This document shows positions 17,022 through 26,280 of a stretch of DNA of 64,000 nt, piece after piece. Below the pieces are notes generated by a model. The model did not search any database. It was not told where the DNA came from and worked only from the letters and a program-made list of their open reading frames with translations. Made by a program: the position numbers and the translations under genes. The DNA comes from Amycolatopsis albispora (GTDB lineage: Bacteria > Actinomycetota > Actinomycetes > Mycobacteriales > Pseudonocardiaceae), in the NCBI RefSeq assembly GCF_003312875.1, contig NZ_CP015163.1, forward strand, positions 5,270,001-5,334,000, read 5' to 3'. How positions within the stretch are numbered: position 1 is the stretch's first letter; each line of letters begins with the position of its first letter.

Positions 17022-17897
17022 CTACGGTTCACCGCTCTGCGGCAAGCCGGTCGGACTCATGACGGGTTCGGGTCGGTCGTCATCGGGCCAAAAACGGGTA
17101 CCACGCAAGACCCGCAGGAAGGGCAGCAACTCGTCGCGAAGTCCCGGCGTGGTGGCGATCGCGCACCGGGAACGGGTGGTGTGAGGGCTGGCGTCAGCAT
17201 CCAAGACGAGGGCTCCCGCCTCGCGGGCGATGACAGCCCCGGCCGCGGTATCCCACGTCCGATTGCCGAGCAGGACGCAGGCGTCAAGGGTGCCGTCGGC
17301 GACCCAGACGAGGTCAAGCGCGGAAGAGCCATAGCGGCGAAGCCCTTGTGCCCGTGCAGTGAGTTCCCGGTCCACAGTGGAGCAAAGCACGTCTCGCAGG
17401 GCGGTGTCCTGGCCGCTGCCATAGTCGCTGAACCCGATCAGGGCTCGATCGAGCGACTCGGTGACCGAGACGGCGATCGGCTCTCCGTCGCGGTAGGCGC
17501 CTTGCCCGTCGGTCGCCCAGTAGCGGTGTCCGAGAAAGGGAAGCGCGGTGACGCCGAGGATGGGCCGGTGGTTGTGCACGAGCCCGAGGGCGATCGCGCA
17601 CAAGGGACTGCCGTGGTGGTGGTTGATCGTGCCGTCGATGGGATCGAGAACCCAGTAGGTCTCCTGGCTACCAACCGCGCCGGTTTCCTCTCCGAGGAAC
17701 CCGATCTCGGTGTGCCCGTCGGCAATCAACCGTTGGCGGACAACGTGTTCGACGTCCTCGTCCACTTCGGATACAGGGTCGCGGTCGCCCTTGTATCGGA
17801 TCGAGCGAGGACGGTGGCTGAGGACATGCTCGACGGCAAGATCGATCGCGGCCTGTGCCGCGGTCAGGGCAGTGGTGAAGTCGGGTGCCGACAGCAT
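17022..17897 (-). CDS. Inositol monophosphatase-family phosphatase
   Basis: Soluble Mg2+-dependent sugar- or polyol-phosphate phosphatase of 291 residues. Seen: the metal-binding set FLGEETG, VLDPIDGTINHHHG and TWDTAAGAVIAREAGA. Length is normal. The substrate could be inositol phosphate, histidinol phosphate, PAP/PAPS or a nucleotide sugar; motifs do not decide. ATG at 17897 with GAAGGAAC upstream. It sits with a NUDIX protein and a pterin-synthase homologue, so a role in nucleotide or pterin chemistry is possible but inferred. Confidence 0.87.
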   Translation of the reverse strand: MLSAPDFTTALTAAQAAIDLAVEHVLSHRPRSIRYKGDRDPVSEVDEDVEHVVRQRLIADGHTEIGFLGEETGAVGSQETYWVLDPIDGTINHHHGSPLCAIALGLVHNHRPILGVTALPFLGHRYWATDGQGAYRDGEPIAVSVTESLDRALIGFSDYGSGQDTALRDVLCSTVDRELTARAQGLRRYGSSALDLVWVADGTLDACVLLGNRTWDTAAGAVIAREAGALVLDADASPHTTRSRCAIATTPGLRDELLPFLRVLRGTRFWPDDDRPEPVMSPTGLPQSGEP

Positions 17898-17970
17898 GGT
17901 TCCTTCGGTTCTTCGGACACACCCGGCTCGCGCAGCAGCGCCGAATGGTCCGGGCCGTGGACTGTGAGGG

Positions 17971-18423
17971 TCAGGAGTGGTGCGGCCACCACGGGCGTTC
18001 GACGGTCAGCGCGTCGCTTCGCAGTCGTTTCGCGATGACCGCGGGGCGCAGCTCGATTTGGTGGAGGTCCGCCTCGGCGAGCCACCGCAGTTCGTGTTCG
18101 CTGGCCCAGGCGGCTTCGGGGCCGGCGAGAGTCACGTCGAACAGCAGCGCGAGCTCATAGAGCGCAGGCCCGTCTGGTGAGTTGTGGTCGCGCAGTTCCA
18201 CCGTCGCGCAGAAGTCGAGGTAGGCGATGTCGACGTTGGTCTGTTCCCGCAGGGTGCGCCGCAGGGCGTCCTCAACGGATTCACCGGGCCGTACTCGACC
18301 GCCGGGTAGCCGGAAGGCGCTGGCGTCCCGGTCTCGTACGAGTAGAAGGCGCTCGTCGTGCCCGACGAGGCCGTATACCGCGACAAGCGGACCGAGAGCG
18401 GGAGTGGTGGAGGAGGTCATCAT
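17971..18423 (-). CDS. NUDIX-fold protein with degenerate NUDIX box
   Basis: About 150 residues. Seen: LVGHDERLLLVRDRDA strand and GGRVRPGESVEDALRRTLRE, which aligns with the NUDIX box up to the Arg; after that the expected RExxEExG reads RTLREQTN, so the first catalytic Glu is Thr, one Glu is kept and the last Glu is Gln. Hydrolysis may be weak or lost, or the protein may be a nucleotide sensor. Starts at ATG 18423 or the adjacent ATG 18420. Confidence 0.78.
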   Translation of the reverse strand: MMTSSTTPALGPLVAVYGLVGHDERLLLVRDRDASAFRLPGGRVRPGESVEDALRRTLREQTNVDIAYLDFCATVELRDHNSPDGPALYELALLFDVTLAGPEAAWASEHELRWLAEADLHQIELRPAVIAKRLRSDALTVERPWWPHHS

Positions 18424-18509
18424 GGTGCTCTCACGATCGACGGACAGGACGATCGAGGCGACGCCTCGAAGTGAGCAAGGACTTGTAGGCCGCGTGCAGT
18501 TCTTGGTGC

Positions 18510-18995
18510 TCATCGCGTCACCGGGGGTTCGTAGACGGCGGTGTTCAGCCGGGTCTCGCGGACCAGGACCCGCTCGACCCGCGCACCGTCGGCGCGGGCA
18601 AGTTCGGCCAGCGCGCTCTCCGCGACTCGGCCTAGCAGTACCGCCACGGCTTCCACCGTTGGCCACGGCAGCCCGTATCCGAATTTTTCGGCGTCGTCGG
18701 CCGGGCGCTCGGCTCCAAAACGGAACACTCGGTTGCCATCGGCGACCAGCGGGGCGATCAGCCGATCACGGACACCGAGCATCGTGGCGTGGTCGAGGTG
18801 CTCGTCGATCCAGCGCCGCACCCCGACCTTCAAAGCGCCGAACTCCACGACGGTCACCTCGGGGCTCAGCTCTGCTGCGCTCACCGTCACGGCAACCGAC
18901 CAGGAGTGGCCGTGCAGGTTTACGCATTTGCCGCCCAGGTGCGGTAAGCGATGCCCGGACTCGAAGGAGTGCTCGATGGTGATCTTGTGCGACAT
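18510..18995 (-). CDS. queD: 6-pyruvoyl-tetrahydropterin synthase/QueD-family enzyme
   Basis: Zinc enzyme of 161 residues that turns dihydroneopterin triphosphate into 6-carboxy- or 6-pyruvoyl-tetrahydropterin, an early step toward 7-deazaguanines or pterins. Seen: FESGHRLPHLGGKCVNLHGHSW with the three zinc His and the catalytic Cys, and RVLVRETRLNTAVYEP near the end with the Glu that anchors the pterin. No queC or queE is in view, so the product is uncertain. It heads a minus-strand group with the NUDIX and phosphatase genes. Confidence 0.85.
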   Translation of the reverse strand: MSHKITIEHSFESGHRLPHLGGKCVNLHGHSWSVAVTVSAAELSPEVTVVEFGALKVGVRRWIDEHLDHATMLGVRDRLIAPLVADGNRVFRFGAERPADDAEKFGYGLPWPTVEAVAVLLGRVAESALAELARADGARVERVLVRETRLNTAVYEPPVTR

Positions 18996-19113
18996 CAGCG
19001 GGGCACCAGGTTCGACTGGTCAACCGGCGCGGGTGAGCGTGCTGGTTGCACCTCGCGCATATCCACTGAAACAAGCTCACTTTCCGTAGCGGAAGGATGG
19101 CTGAGACCGGTAT

Positions 19114-19152
19114 GGCCTGCGGTGGGCGGTCGGGGGTCGCCCACCGCAGGCC
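19114..19152. terminator. 15-bp perfect hairpin, terminator-like but oddly placed
   Basis: GGCCTGCGGTGGGCG at 19114-19128 pairs exactly with 19138-19152 around a 9-base loop. There is no T-run after it. It lies between two divergent genes, where no transcript is expected to end, so it may insulate the XRE promoter or end an unrecognised RNA. Confidence 0.5.
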
Positions 19153-19346
19153 GAATCCCAGTCAACGACGCCGCCCTTGCCGATCACCAGAGCGGCCGTG
19201 CGGCGAGAACGAGGCGTCAACGGGGCGACCCAGGCGCTGACCAGCGCGCTGTTGGTCTGCTGGAGCGAGGGGCTTCACCCAGATGGGCATGCAACTGCGA
19301 TTGGCGATCAGTCGGGTCGTCAGCCGTGGTCGAGAACGGAGCGGCC

Positions 19347-19364
19347 ATGAGGCAGCGATGAGGC
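19347..19364 (+). promoter_or_regulatory. Direct-repeat operator ATGAGGC x2 upstream of XRE gene
   Basis: ATGAGGC at 19347-19353 and 19358-19364, one helical turn apart. The same arrangement recurs at 39454-39471 upstream of the other intact XRE regulator, which suggests a shared or autoregulatory site. Confidence 0.5.
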
Positions 19365-19437
19365 GACACCCTCCCTACGCTGCGAAAACCGGCGAGTACT
19401 GTGCGCTATGGAGGGTCTGGAAGGAGGGACAACGACG

Positions 19438-20706
19438 ATGGCAGCACGGCCTCTCACCCCGCTCGCCGTTGCCCGCGAGGCCGCTGGTTATACCCAGGAA
19501 GCCCTCGCCGTCACCCTGAAGGTCGAACGGACCACCATCGGACGTTGGGAACGTGGGGTCCAGTCACCTCAGCCTTGGCAGCGGCGCGGCCTCGCCACCG
19601 CCCTGCAGGTCTCGCTCGACGTACTCGACGACCTGCTGCGACGTACCCTTCGGCGACCTGCTGCCAACATCACGACGGTCCTGGTCTCACCTTCGTCGAG
19701 CCTGGTAACGACCCCCGTCGAGCAAATCGTTCACCAGGACGGACCGGAGCCCGAGGCCGACGTCATCCACGCCGCCATCCCGCGCCTGCGCCGCGCGCTT
19801 GACCGGCTGGATCTGCCTGACGACGGACCAACCAGGTCTCCGGACGATCTGCACGGCGAGATCATCCGCGCCAGCGACGACCGGCTGCAGTCCCGCTACG
19901 GCAACCTCGCCCGCCGCCTGCCCGACCTCATCGCCGAACTCGCCCGCGCCGGTCAGCTGGGCGACGCGGCAGGCCAGCGCCACGCCGCCGCCCTACTGAC
20001 CTTGGCGTTGCGGGCTGCTGACGGCGTGGCGTTCAAGTTCGGATACCTGGATCTGTCCGCCCGCCTGATCGACCTGATGCGCTCGGCCGCCCAGATCGCC
20101 GAGGACCCGCTGCTGCTGGCCGCCGTGGCATACGTGCGCACCGAAACCTTCTTCGCCACCGGCGACCTGGACACCGCCGCTCGCGCTCTCGAACTCGCCG
20201 CTGACCACGTGCCCGATCTCGACACGACCTCCTCCTTGGCCGCGTTCGGCGCCCTGCACATGCGCGCCGCGGTGGTGGCCGGCCGGGCGGGCAAAGCTGA
20301 CCTCGCGGCCGACCACCTGCGTGAGGCCCGCCGCGCCGCGGGCAGTGTGCCCGAGGGCATCTACGTGGGCACCGCGTTCGGCCCGGCCTCGCTGCGCATC
20401 CACGAACTCGCGGTCGCCGTCGAACTTCGAGATCCATTGGGTATCGAACGCGCCGCGTACTGGCACCCGCCCCACGAACTGCCCGCCGAGCGTCGCTCCC
20501 ACTACTTCATCGATCTGGCCCGCGCCCAGCTCACCCTCGGTCGCCACGAAGACGCTCACCTGTGCCTTCAGGCTGCACGCCAGGCCGCGCCCGAGCACAC
20601 CCGCACCCACCCGCAGGTCCGCCAATCCCTCTCGTCCCTCCTGCGCACCCACAGCACGCCCAGCGCCGGCTTGCTCGACCTCGCCGCTTGGGCCCGCGCT
20701 CGCTGA
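19438..20706 (+). CDS. XRE-family regulator with TPR-like helical tail
   Basis: About 422 residues. Seen: an N-terminal Cro/CI helix-turn-helix (REAAGYTQEALAVTLKVERT, then IGRWERG), a ~60-residue linker, then paired helices to the end resembling TPR-type sensor repeats. This layout is typical of actinomycete signalling regulators that bind a small ligand or peptide in the repeats. ATG at 19438 is preceded by AAGGAGGG at a 9-base distance; an upstream ATG at 19408 lacks one. Possible target: its own direct repeats at 19347-19364. Confidence 0.85.
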   Translation: MAARPLTPLAVAREAAGYTQEALAVTLKVERTTIGRWERGVQSPQPWQRRGLATALQVSLDVLDDLLRRTLRRPAANITTVLVSPSSSLVTTPVEQIVHQDGPEPEADVIHAAIPRLRRALDRLDLPDDGPTRSPDDLHGEIIRASDDRLQSRYGNLARRLPDLIAELARAGQLGDAAGQRHAAALLTLALRAADGVAFKFGYLDLSARLIDLMRSAAQIAEDPLLLAAVAYVRTETFFATGDLDTAARALELAADHVPDLDTTSSLAAFGALHMRAAVVAGRAGKADLAADHLREARRAAGSVPEGIYVGTAFGPASLRIHELAVAVELRDPLGIERAAYWHPPHELPAERRSHYFIDLARAQLTLGRHEDAHLCLQAARQAAPEHTRTHPQVRQSLSSLLRTHSTPSAGLLDLAAWARAR

Positions 20707-20725
20707 TCCGCCTGTCACCAGCCGC

Positions 20726-21370
20726 TCAGCGCAGGGACAACAGATCCGGCAGGTCGTAAAGGGAGTCGATCACCCAATCCGCGTCGCGACGCACCAGCGG
20801 GTCATCAGCCCACAGGTAACCCCACGGGCCCCGCCGGATCAACGCCGTGCAGAAGCCCGCTGCCTTCGCGGCAACCACGTCGTTGTCCCGGTGGTCACCC
20901 ACGTACACCGTCTCGCCCGGCCCGTCGGGCACCATCTCTGCCACGCGGGCGAAGAACTCGGACGACGGCTTGGCGGCACCCCATTCCCCCGAGGTCGCGA
21001 TCCGGTCCACCGGCAGCTCCAGCGCACGCAACAGCTCGGCCGCGCGAGCGGTCTGGTTCCCAGCTACCCCGACCCACAAGCCGCGTTCTCGCAGCGCAGC
21101 CAGGCCGGGCCGCACATCGCTGTAGAGGTCGCTGTCCTCGATGCGCTCACCCAGGCCAGCCTCCTCGCGCAGCCGCCGTTCCCGTGCGACGTCGAAGCCC
21201 GGCTTGAAGTACTGGAACGTCTCGGCATTGTCCCGGCCAGCGGCGGTGACCGCACCCAGCACAGTCGAGAAGGTATGACGGGAAACGCCGATCCAGTCGG
21301 CCCACGCACCCCACTCCCGCGAGTCGTCCAGCAACGTCTCGCCCACGTCGAACACCACCGCGGTCACCAT
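20726..21370 (-). CDS. HAD-superfamily phosphatase
   Basis: Soluble phosphohydrolase of 214 residues. Seen: motif I FDVGETLLDD (nucleophile Asp; the usual second DxD Asp is Glu), motif II VAGNQTA, motif III Lys in WGAAKPSSEFF and motif IV YVGDHRDND. The cap is the small helical subclass I type, as in phosphoglycolate-type phosphatases. Substrate unknown. Convergent with the XRE gene, ends 20 bp apart, with no obvious terminator between them. A palindrome CTAGGT-C-ACCTAG lies upstream at 21565-21577. Confidence 0.85.
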   Translation of the reverse strand: MVTAVVFDVGETLLDDSREWGAWADWIGVSRHTFSTVLGAVTAAGRDNAETFQYFKPGFDVARERRLREEAGLGERIEDSDLYSDVRPGLAALRERGLWVGVAGNQTARAAELLRALELPVDRIATSGEWGAAKPSSEFFARVAEMVPDGPGETVYVGDHRDNDVVAAKAAGFCTALIRRGPWGYLWADDPLVRRDADWVIDSLYDLPDLLSLR

Positions 21371-21564
21371 GCTCTTACTCCTACGTCACGTACAGCCACC
21401 GCGCGACAGCGAGGCCCTTCGGCCGCCCAACCCACTGAGATTCGGGTCCTGGCACCCGCCCGGCGTCCGCTTCCCGGCAGCCTTGGTCGACGCAGTTCGA
21501 ACAAACGGTCAGCCCGAGCCTCGGCCTGACGTCCGCAGCAGCACAGCGGCAAGGAGACTAGCGG

Positions 21565-21577
21565 CTAGGTCACCTAG
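21565..21577. repeat. Short palindrome upstream of HAD gene
   Basis: CTAGGT-C-ACCTAG is a perfect 13-bp palindrome. GACTAG at 21556-21561 pairs with CTAGTC at 21574-21579 and overlaps it. Possible operator for the HAD gene, whose start is at 21370; no further evidence. Confidence 0.3.
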
Positions 21578-21592
21578 TCAGGTCGCCGTAGG

Positions 21593-21934
21593 TTAGGACA
21601 AACCTGCTGTGTGTCTTGTCGATGGCGGGCCCGCCAGTTCGCTGTCCGGGGTATCAGCCGGATAGACGATGAGCGATGGCGTGTGCTGGTTCCGCTCGGG
21701 CGCCCAGGATCGGATCTCGTCGCAGAGGTACTGGGTCAGCTCGGCGGCGGCTGGCCCGTGACCGATCGCGCCCAACTCCCAGTGCACCTCGTCGCCGGAT
21801 TCCAGTCTGCGGGCGGTGAGGGAGACCAGCGTGTTGCCCTCGGCCAGCGCCATACGCCACCAGTCCGGTGCCGGGTTGCATACCTGGGTGGACGTCGGCG
21901 CGGACCTTGAGCGCTTCGACGATCGATGGGGCAT
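21593..21934 (-). pseudogene. C-terminal fragment of an FxLD-system methyltransferase
   Basis: A 113-residue frame whose second half matches the C terminus of the fused methyltransferase at 32389-34482. LVSLTARRL corresponds to LAYLTIRAA, and ELGAIGHGPAAAELTQYL corresponds to VGVIGHGPNAQELAEQV, followed by IRSW versus ISTW. The N-terminal ~35 residues look unrelated and run up to the end of chrA. No methyltransferase core is present, so this is a remnant. Its natural partner may be the N-terminal fragment at 30548-31141, on the far side of the chromate island. Confidence 0.6.
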
Positions 21935-21944
21935 GTGGGCTCGA

Positions 21945-23312
<1,368 letters not shown>

Positions 23313-23348
23313 GGGTGAGCGTCCCTCCTCGTTCAACTCCACGCGCAA

Positions 23349-23364
23349 TGTAACCATGGTTGCA
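23349..23364 (-). promoter_or_regulatory. 16-bp operator upstream of chrA
   Basis: Read on the minus strand it is TGCAACCATGGTTACA, with a perfect AACCATGGTT core, 37 bp before the chrA start. It differs by one base from the site at 27125-27140. Candidate binding site for the ChrB N-terminal regulator or the response regulator. Confidence 0.55.
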
Positions 23365-23429
23365 CTAGTGCGGTGGAGGGGTGTCCAGGTGGCGGGATGC
23401 GGGCTGGCCGAGGCGGTGGGAGTGGTCGG

Positions 23430-24209
23430 TTAGTGGGGTTCGGGGAGTGGGATGAGGCGGTGGGCGTGGTCGAACAGGGCGTGTTCGACGAGCCGGGCTG
23501 CGGTGAGAGCGGCGAGTGCGGTGGCGGCGAGCAGCATGTACATGACCACGATCTGGTAGCGGATGGCGGTGAGGGGGTCGACGCCGGCGAGGATGAGTCC
23601 GGTCATGGCTCCGGGCAGGCTGATCAGGCCGACGACCTTGGTGGAGTCGATCGCGGGCAGCAGCGCGGTGCGCAGCGCGGAGCGTTGGTGGGGCAGGAAC
23701 GCGTCGCGGGCGGGGAGCCCGAGGCAGAGCCGGGCTTCGATGGCTGGGCGGGCCTGCTGGGCGTCTTCGCGCAGGCGGCGCAGGGCGACCCCGGCGGCCT
23801 GCATGGCTCCGGAGACGATCATGCCGCCGATCGGGACGACGACCCGCGCTTGGGTGGAGATGATCCCGAGGCCCAGCAGCGTGGCGAGGGTGACGAGGCT
23901 GCCGACGGCGACCCCGAGGGTGGCTGCCCACCGGGCTCGGGGCAGGCCGGTGCCGCGGCGGCCGGCGACCTGTCCGGCGAGGAGGATCATGATCGTCACC
24001 CAGCCGAACGCGCCGGGAAGGCCGGTGTGGGCGAAGATCACCAGCAGCAGGACGCCGACCGCGGCCAGCTGTGCCCCGGCGCGCAGCGATGCGGTGATCA
24101 GCTCGCGGGTCAGGTGCAGCCGCTGCCGGTAGGCCACCGCGGCGGTGAGGGCGATCAACAGCAGGGAGGCGGCGACGCCGCCCCAGCTGGGCACGGACAG
24201 TCCGGTCAT
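23430..24209 (-). CDS. fetB: FetB/YbbM-type ABC transporter permease (UPF0014)
   Basis: Membrane permease of about 259 residues. Seen: seven or so hydrophobic segments with the family blocks TREL/ITASLRAGAQL, the IPIGGMIVSGAM-like VVPIGGMIVSGAM, LPAIDSTKVVGLISLPGAMTG (two parts) and the ending YQIVVMYMLLAA. E. coli FetAB exports iron and protects from peroxide; related permeases handle other metals. The ATG at 24209 overlaps the stop of fetA (TGATG). Substrate here is unknown but probably a metal, given the sensor kinase and chromate genes around it. Confidence 0.88.
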   Translation of the reverse strand: MTGLSVPSWGGVAASLLLIALTAAVAYRQRLHLTRELITASLRAGAQLAAVGVLLLVIFAHTGLPGAFGWVTIMILLAGQVAGRRGTGLPRARWAATLGVAVGSLVTLATLLGLGIISTQARVVVPIGGMIVSGAMQAAGVALRRLREDAQQARPAIEARLCLGLPARDAFLPHQRSALRTALLPAIDSTKVVGLISLPGAMTGLILAGVDPLTAIRYQIVVMYMLLAATALAALTAARLVEHALFDHAHRLIPLPEPH

Positions 24210-24886
24210 CACCCGGCCTCCAGGTAGTCGATGTGGTCGGGGTGCCCGTGGGCGACCAGGCGCCCGTGGTGCAGGACCAGCACGTGCTCGGCGATGCCGC
24301 GAACGAGGGGGAGGTCGTGGCTGACCAGGATCACGGTCCCGCCCGCGGCGGTGTGGTTGCGGGCGGCCTCGGTGATCACCGCTGTGGTCACGGCGTCCAG
24401 CGCGGCGGTGGGCTCGTCCAGCAGCAGGACCTCGGGTTCGACGGCCAGCGTCCGGGCCAGGCACACCCGCTGCGCTTCGCCGCCGGACAGGCCGCTGGTG
24501 CGGCGTTGCGCGAAGCGTGCGGGCAGGCCCACGAGATCGAGCAGGTGCTGGATGCGGTGCTCGGTCAGCTCCGCGCGTCCGACACGCAGCTCCTCGGCCA
24601 CGTGGTTGGTGAGCAGCACCGGCTGTTGCGCGACCAGGCCGACCCGGCGCCGCAGTGCCAGCACTTCGAGCTCGGCGAGCGGGGTGCTGTTGAGCAGGAT
24701 CTGGCCGGTACTGGGGTCCTCCAGCCGGTTGAGCAGGCGCAGCAGGGTGGACTTGCCGGCGCCGCTGGGACCGACCACCGCCGTGCACGCTCCGGCCGGG
24801 AGACGGGCGCAGACTCCGTCGAGCAGTCGGGTTGGGCCGCGGGTCACCGTGACCCGGTCCAGAAGAAAACCGGGCACGGTGCTCAT
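24209..24886 (-). CDS. fetA: FetA-type ABC transporter ATPase
   Basis: Cytoplasmic ATPase of 225 residues. Seen: Walker A GPSGAGKST, Q-loop VGLVAQQP, signature LSGGEAQR, Walker B VLLLDEPTAALD and switch His in LVSHDLPL. Partner of the FetB-type permease directly downstream. The ATG at 24886 overlaps the stop of the sensor kinase gene, so it is co-translated with the two-component system, which is unusual for FetA and implies control by that system. Confidence 0.9.
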   Translation of the reverse strand: MSTVPGFLLDRVTVTRGPTRLLDGVCARLPAGACTAVVGPSGAGKSTLLRLLNRLEDPSTGQILLNSTPLAELEVLALRRRVGLVAQQPVLLTNHVAEELRVGRAELTEHRIQHLLDLVGLPARFAQRRTSGLSGGEAQRVCLARTLAVEPEVLLLDEPTAALDAVTTAVITEAARNHTAAGGTVILVSHDLPLVRGIAEHVLVLHHGRLVAHGHPDHIDYLEAG

Positions 24887-26280
24887 CCGGGTGCGGCGGC
24901 CGGGGCGTCCGGAATGGTGGCGTCGGGATGGTTGGCGGCGGGGAGGGTGAGGATGACGGTGGTGCCGCCGTCGGGATGGTTGGCGGCAGTCGCGGCACCG
25001 CCGTTGCGGCGGGCCAGCGCGGCGACCAGGGCCAGGCCCAGTCCGGTGCCGCCGCCGGTGCGGGCGTCGTCGGCGCGGGTGAAGCGGTCGAACGCGTGCG
25101 GCAGGAACTCGGGGGCGATGCCGGAGCCGTGGTCACGCACCCGGATGCTCACCCCAAGCTCGGTGTCGGGCGGGCTGGCCGTGATGATGATGGGTGGCTG
25201 CCCGTGCCGGGCGGCGTTGTCGATCAGGTTGCTCACCGCCCGGTCGAGATCGCCGGGATCGGCGCGCACCGTGAGCTCCGGTGTGCAGTCCAGGATCACT
25301 TGGTGCTCGTCGAGGGTGCTGCGGTAGCGGGCGATCACTGACTCCAGCACGGGACGCACCGGGGTGGGCTCGCCGGGCCGGGCCGGCGGACCGGCCTGGT
25401 CGGTGCGGGCGAGCAGGAGGAGGTCCTGGGCCAGGCGGGATAGTCGTTCGGTTTCCTCCAATGCCGAGCCCAGCGCGGCGGTCAGTTCCCGTGTGGTGCG
25501 GGGTCGGCGCGCCGCGAGTTCGAGTTCGGTGGTCAGCAGGCTGAGCGGGGTGCGGAGCTCGTGGCTGGCGTCGGCGACGAACTGCCGTTCCCGCTCGACA
25601 GCGGCGTGCAGGCGGTCGAGTAGATCGTTGAACGTGGTGCCCAGCCGGGAGATTTCGTCGCGAGCCGACGGCACGGGTAGACGCTGCGTGGGGTGTGCGG
25701 CGGTGATGGTGGCGGCGCGGGCGCGCATCCGTTCCACCGGTCGCAGTGCGGCGGCGGCCAGCAGGTAGGCCCCGACCGCGGCGGCGAGCAGCGCCAGCGG
25801 CAGGCCGACCGCCAGTTCTTGGCGTAGGTCGGCCACCGCGGCGTCGCGGTCGGCGAGGGTCACCGCGGCCACGGCGATCCGGCCGTCCGCACCGGTGGGG
25901 GCGGCGGCGATACGCACCGGCCCGTCCAGCTGTCCGGCGGTGGCGTGATCGACCACGAGCTCGCCGCGCCGCGCGGTCGCCAGCTCCGCTGGAGTCAGCA
26001 GGGGCTGGTCGGCCACGTCCGGGGAGCTGGCGATGATCTGGCCTGCGTCGTCGAGGACCTGCTCGCCGGTGTCCCGGCCGCCGCTGGACAGCACTGGTGC
26101 GGCGGTGGTGGCGATCGGTTGGAGGTCGCGCAGCCGGTGCTCCAACGATTCGCTGATCGAGGCGTCGAGCGATTCGCGTGTGTGCGTCACGGTGACGATC
26201 CCGACTCCGAGCAGGACCAGCGCCATCATCACCGTGAACGCGGCGGTGAGCCGGATCCGGAGCGGCCACCGCCGGATCAT
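24883..26280 (-). CDS. Sensor histidine kinase
   Basis: Membrane-bound kinase of about 465 residues. Seen: two membrane helices (about residues 9-29 and 160-180) enclosing a ~130-residue extracytoplasmic sensor, a HAMP linker, the H-box FVADASHELRTPLSLL, N-box LIDNAARH, and G-boxes VRDHGSGI and GTGLGLALV. ATG at 26280 overlaps the regulator's stop. The sensor region has no clear metal-binding Cys/His cluster. Together with the regulator it likely senses envelope or metal stress and controls fetAB and the divergent PepSY operon; the latter is inference. Confidence 0.92.
   Translation of the reverse strand: MIRRWPLRIRLTAAFTVMMALVLLGVGIVTVTHTRESLDASISESLEHRLRDLQPIATTAAPVLSSGGRDTGEQVLDDAGQIIASSPDVADQPLLTPAELATARRGELVVDHATAGQLDGPVRIAAAPTGADGRIAVAAVTLADRDAAVADLRQELAVGLPLALLAAAVGAYLLAAAALRPVERMRARAATITAAHPTQRLPVPSARDEISRLGTTFNDLLDRLHAAVERERQFVADASHELRTPLSLLTTELELAARRPRTTRELTAALGSALEETERLSRLAQDLLLLARTDQAGPPARPGEPTPVRPVLESVIARYRSTLDEHQVILDCTPELTVRADPGDLDRAVSNLIDNAARHGQPPIIITASPPDTELGVSIRVRDHGSGIAPEFLPHAFDRFTRADDARTGGGTGLGLALVAALARRNGGAATAANHPDGGTTVILTLPAANHPDATIPDAPAAAPG

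Larger units (their letters stand above)
18996..19437. other. 442-bp divergent spacer with hairpin and direct repeats
   Basis: It separates queD from the plus-strand XRE gene. It holds a 15-bp perfect hairpin (19114-19152) and an 11-bp-spaced direct repeat (19347-19364), both listed separately. No convincing gene seen. Confidence 0.5.

Noticed and set aside
23430..25136. 568-residue frame joining the fetB permease to an upstream Pro/Arg-rich stretch
   Set aside because: The upstream part is antisense or out of phase within fetA and the kinase gene; the ATG at 24209 in a TGATG overlap is the natural fetB start.
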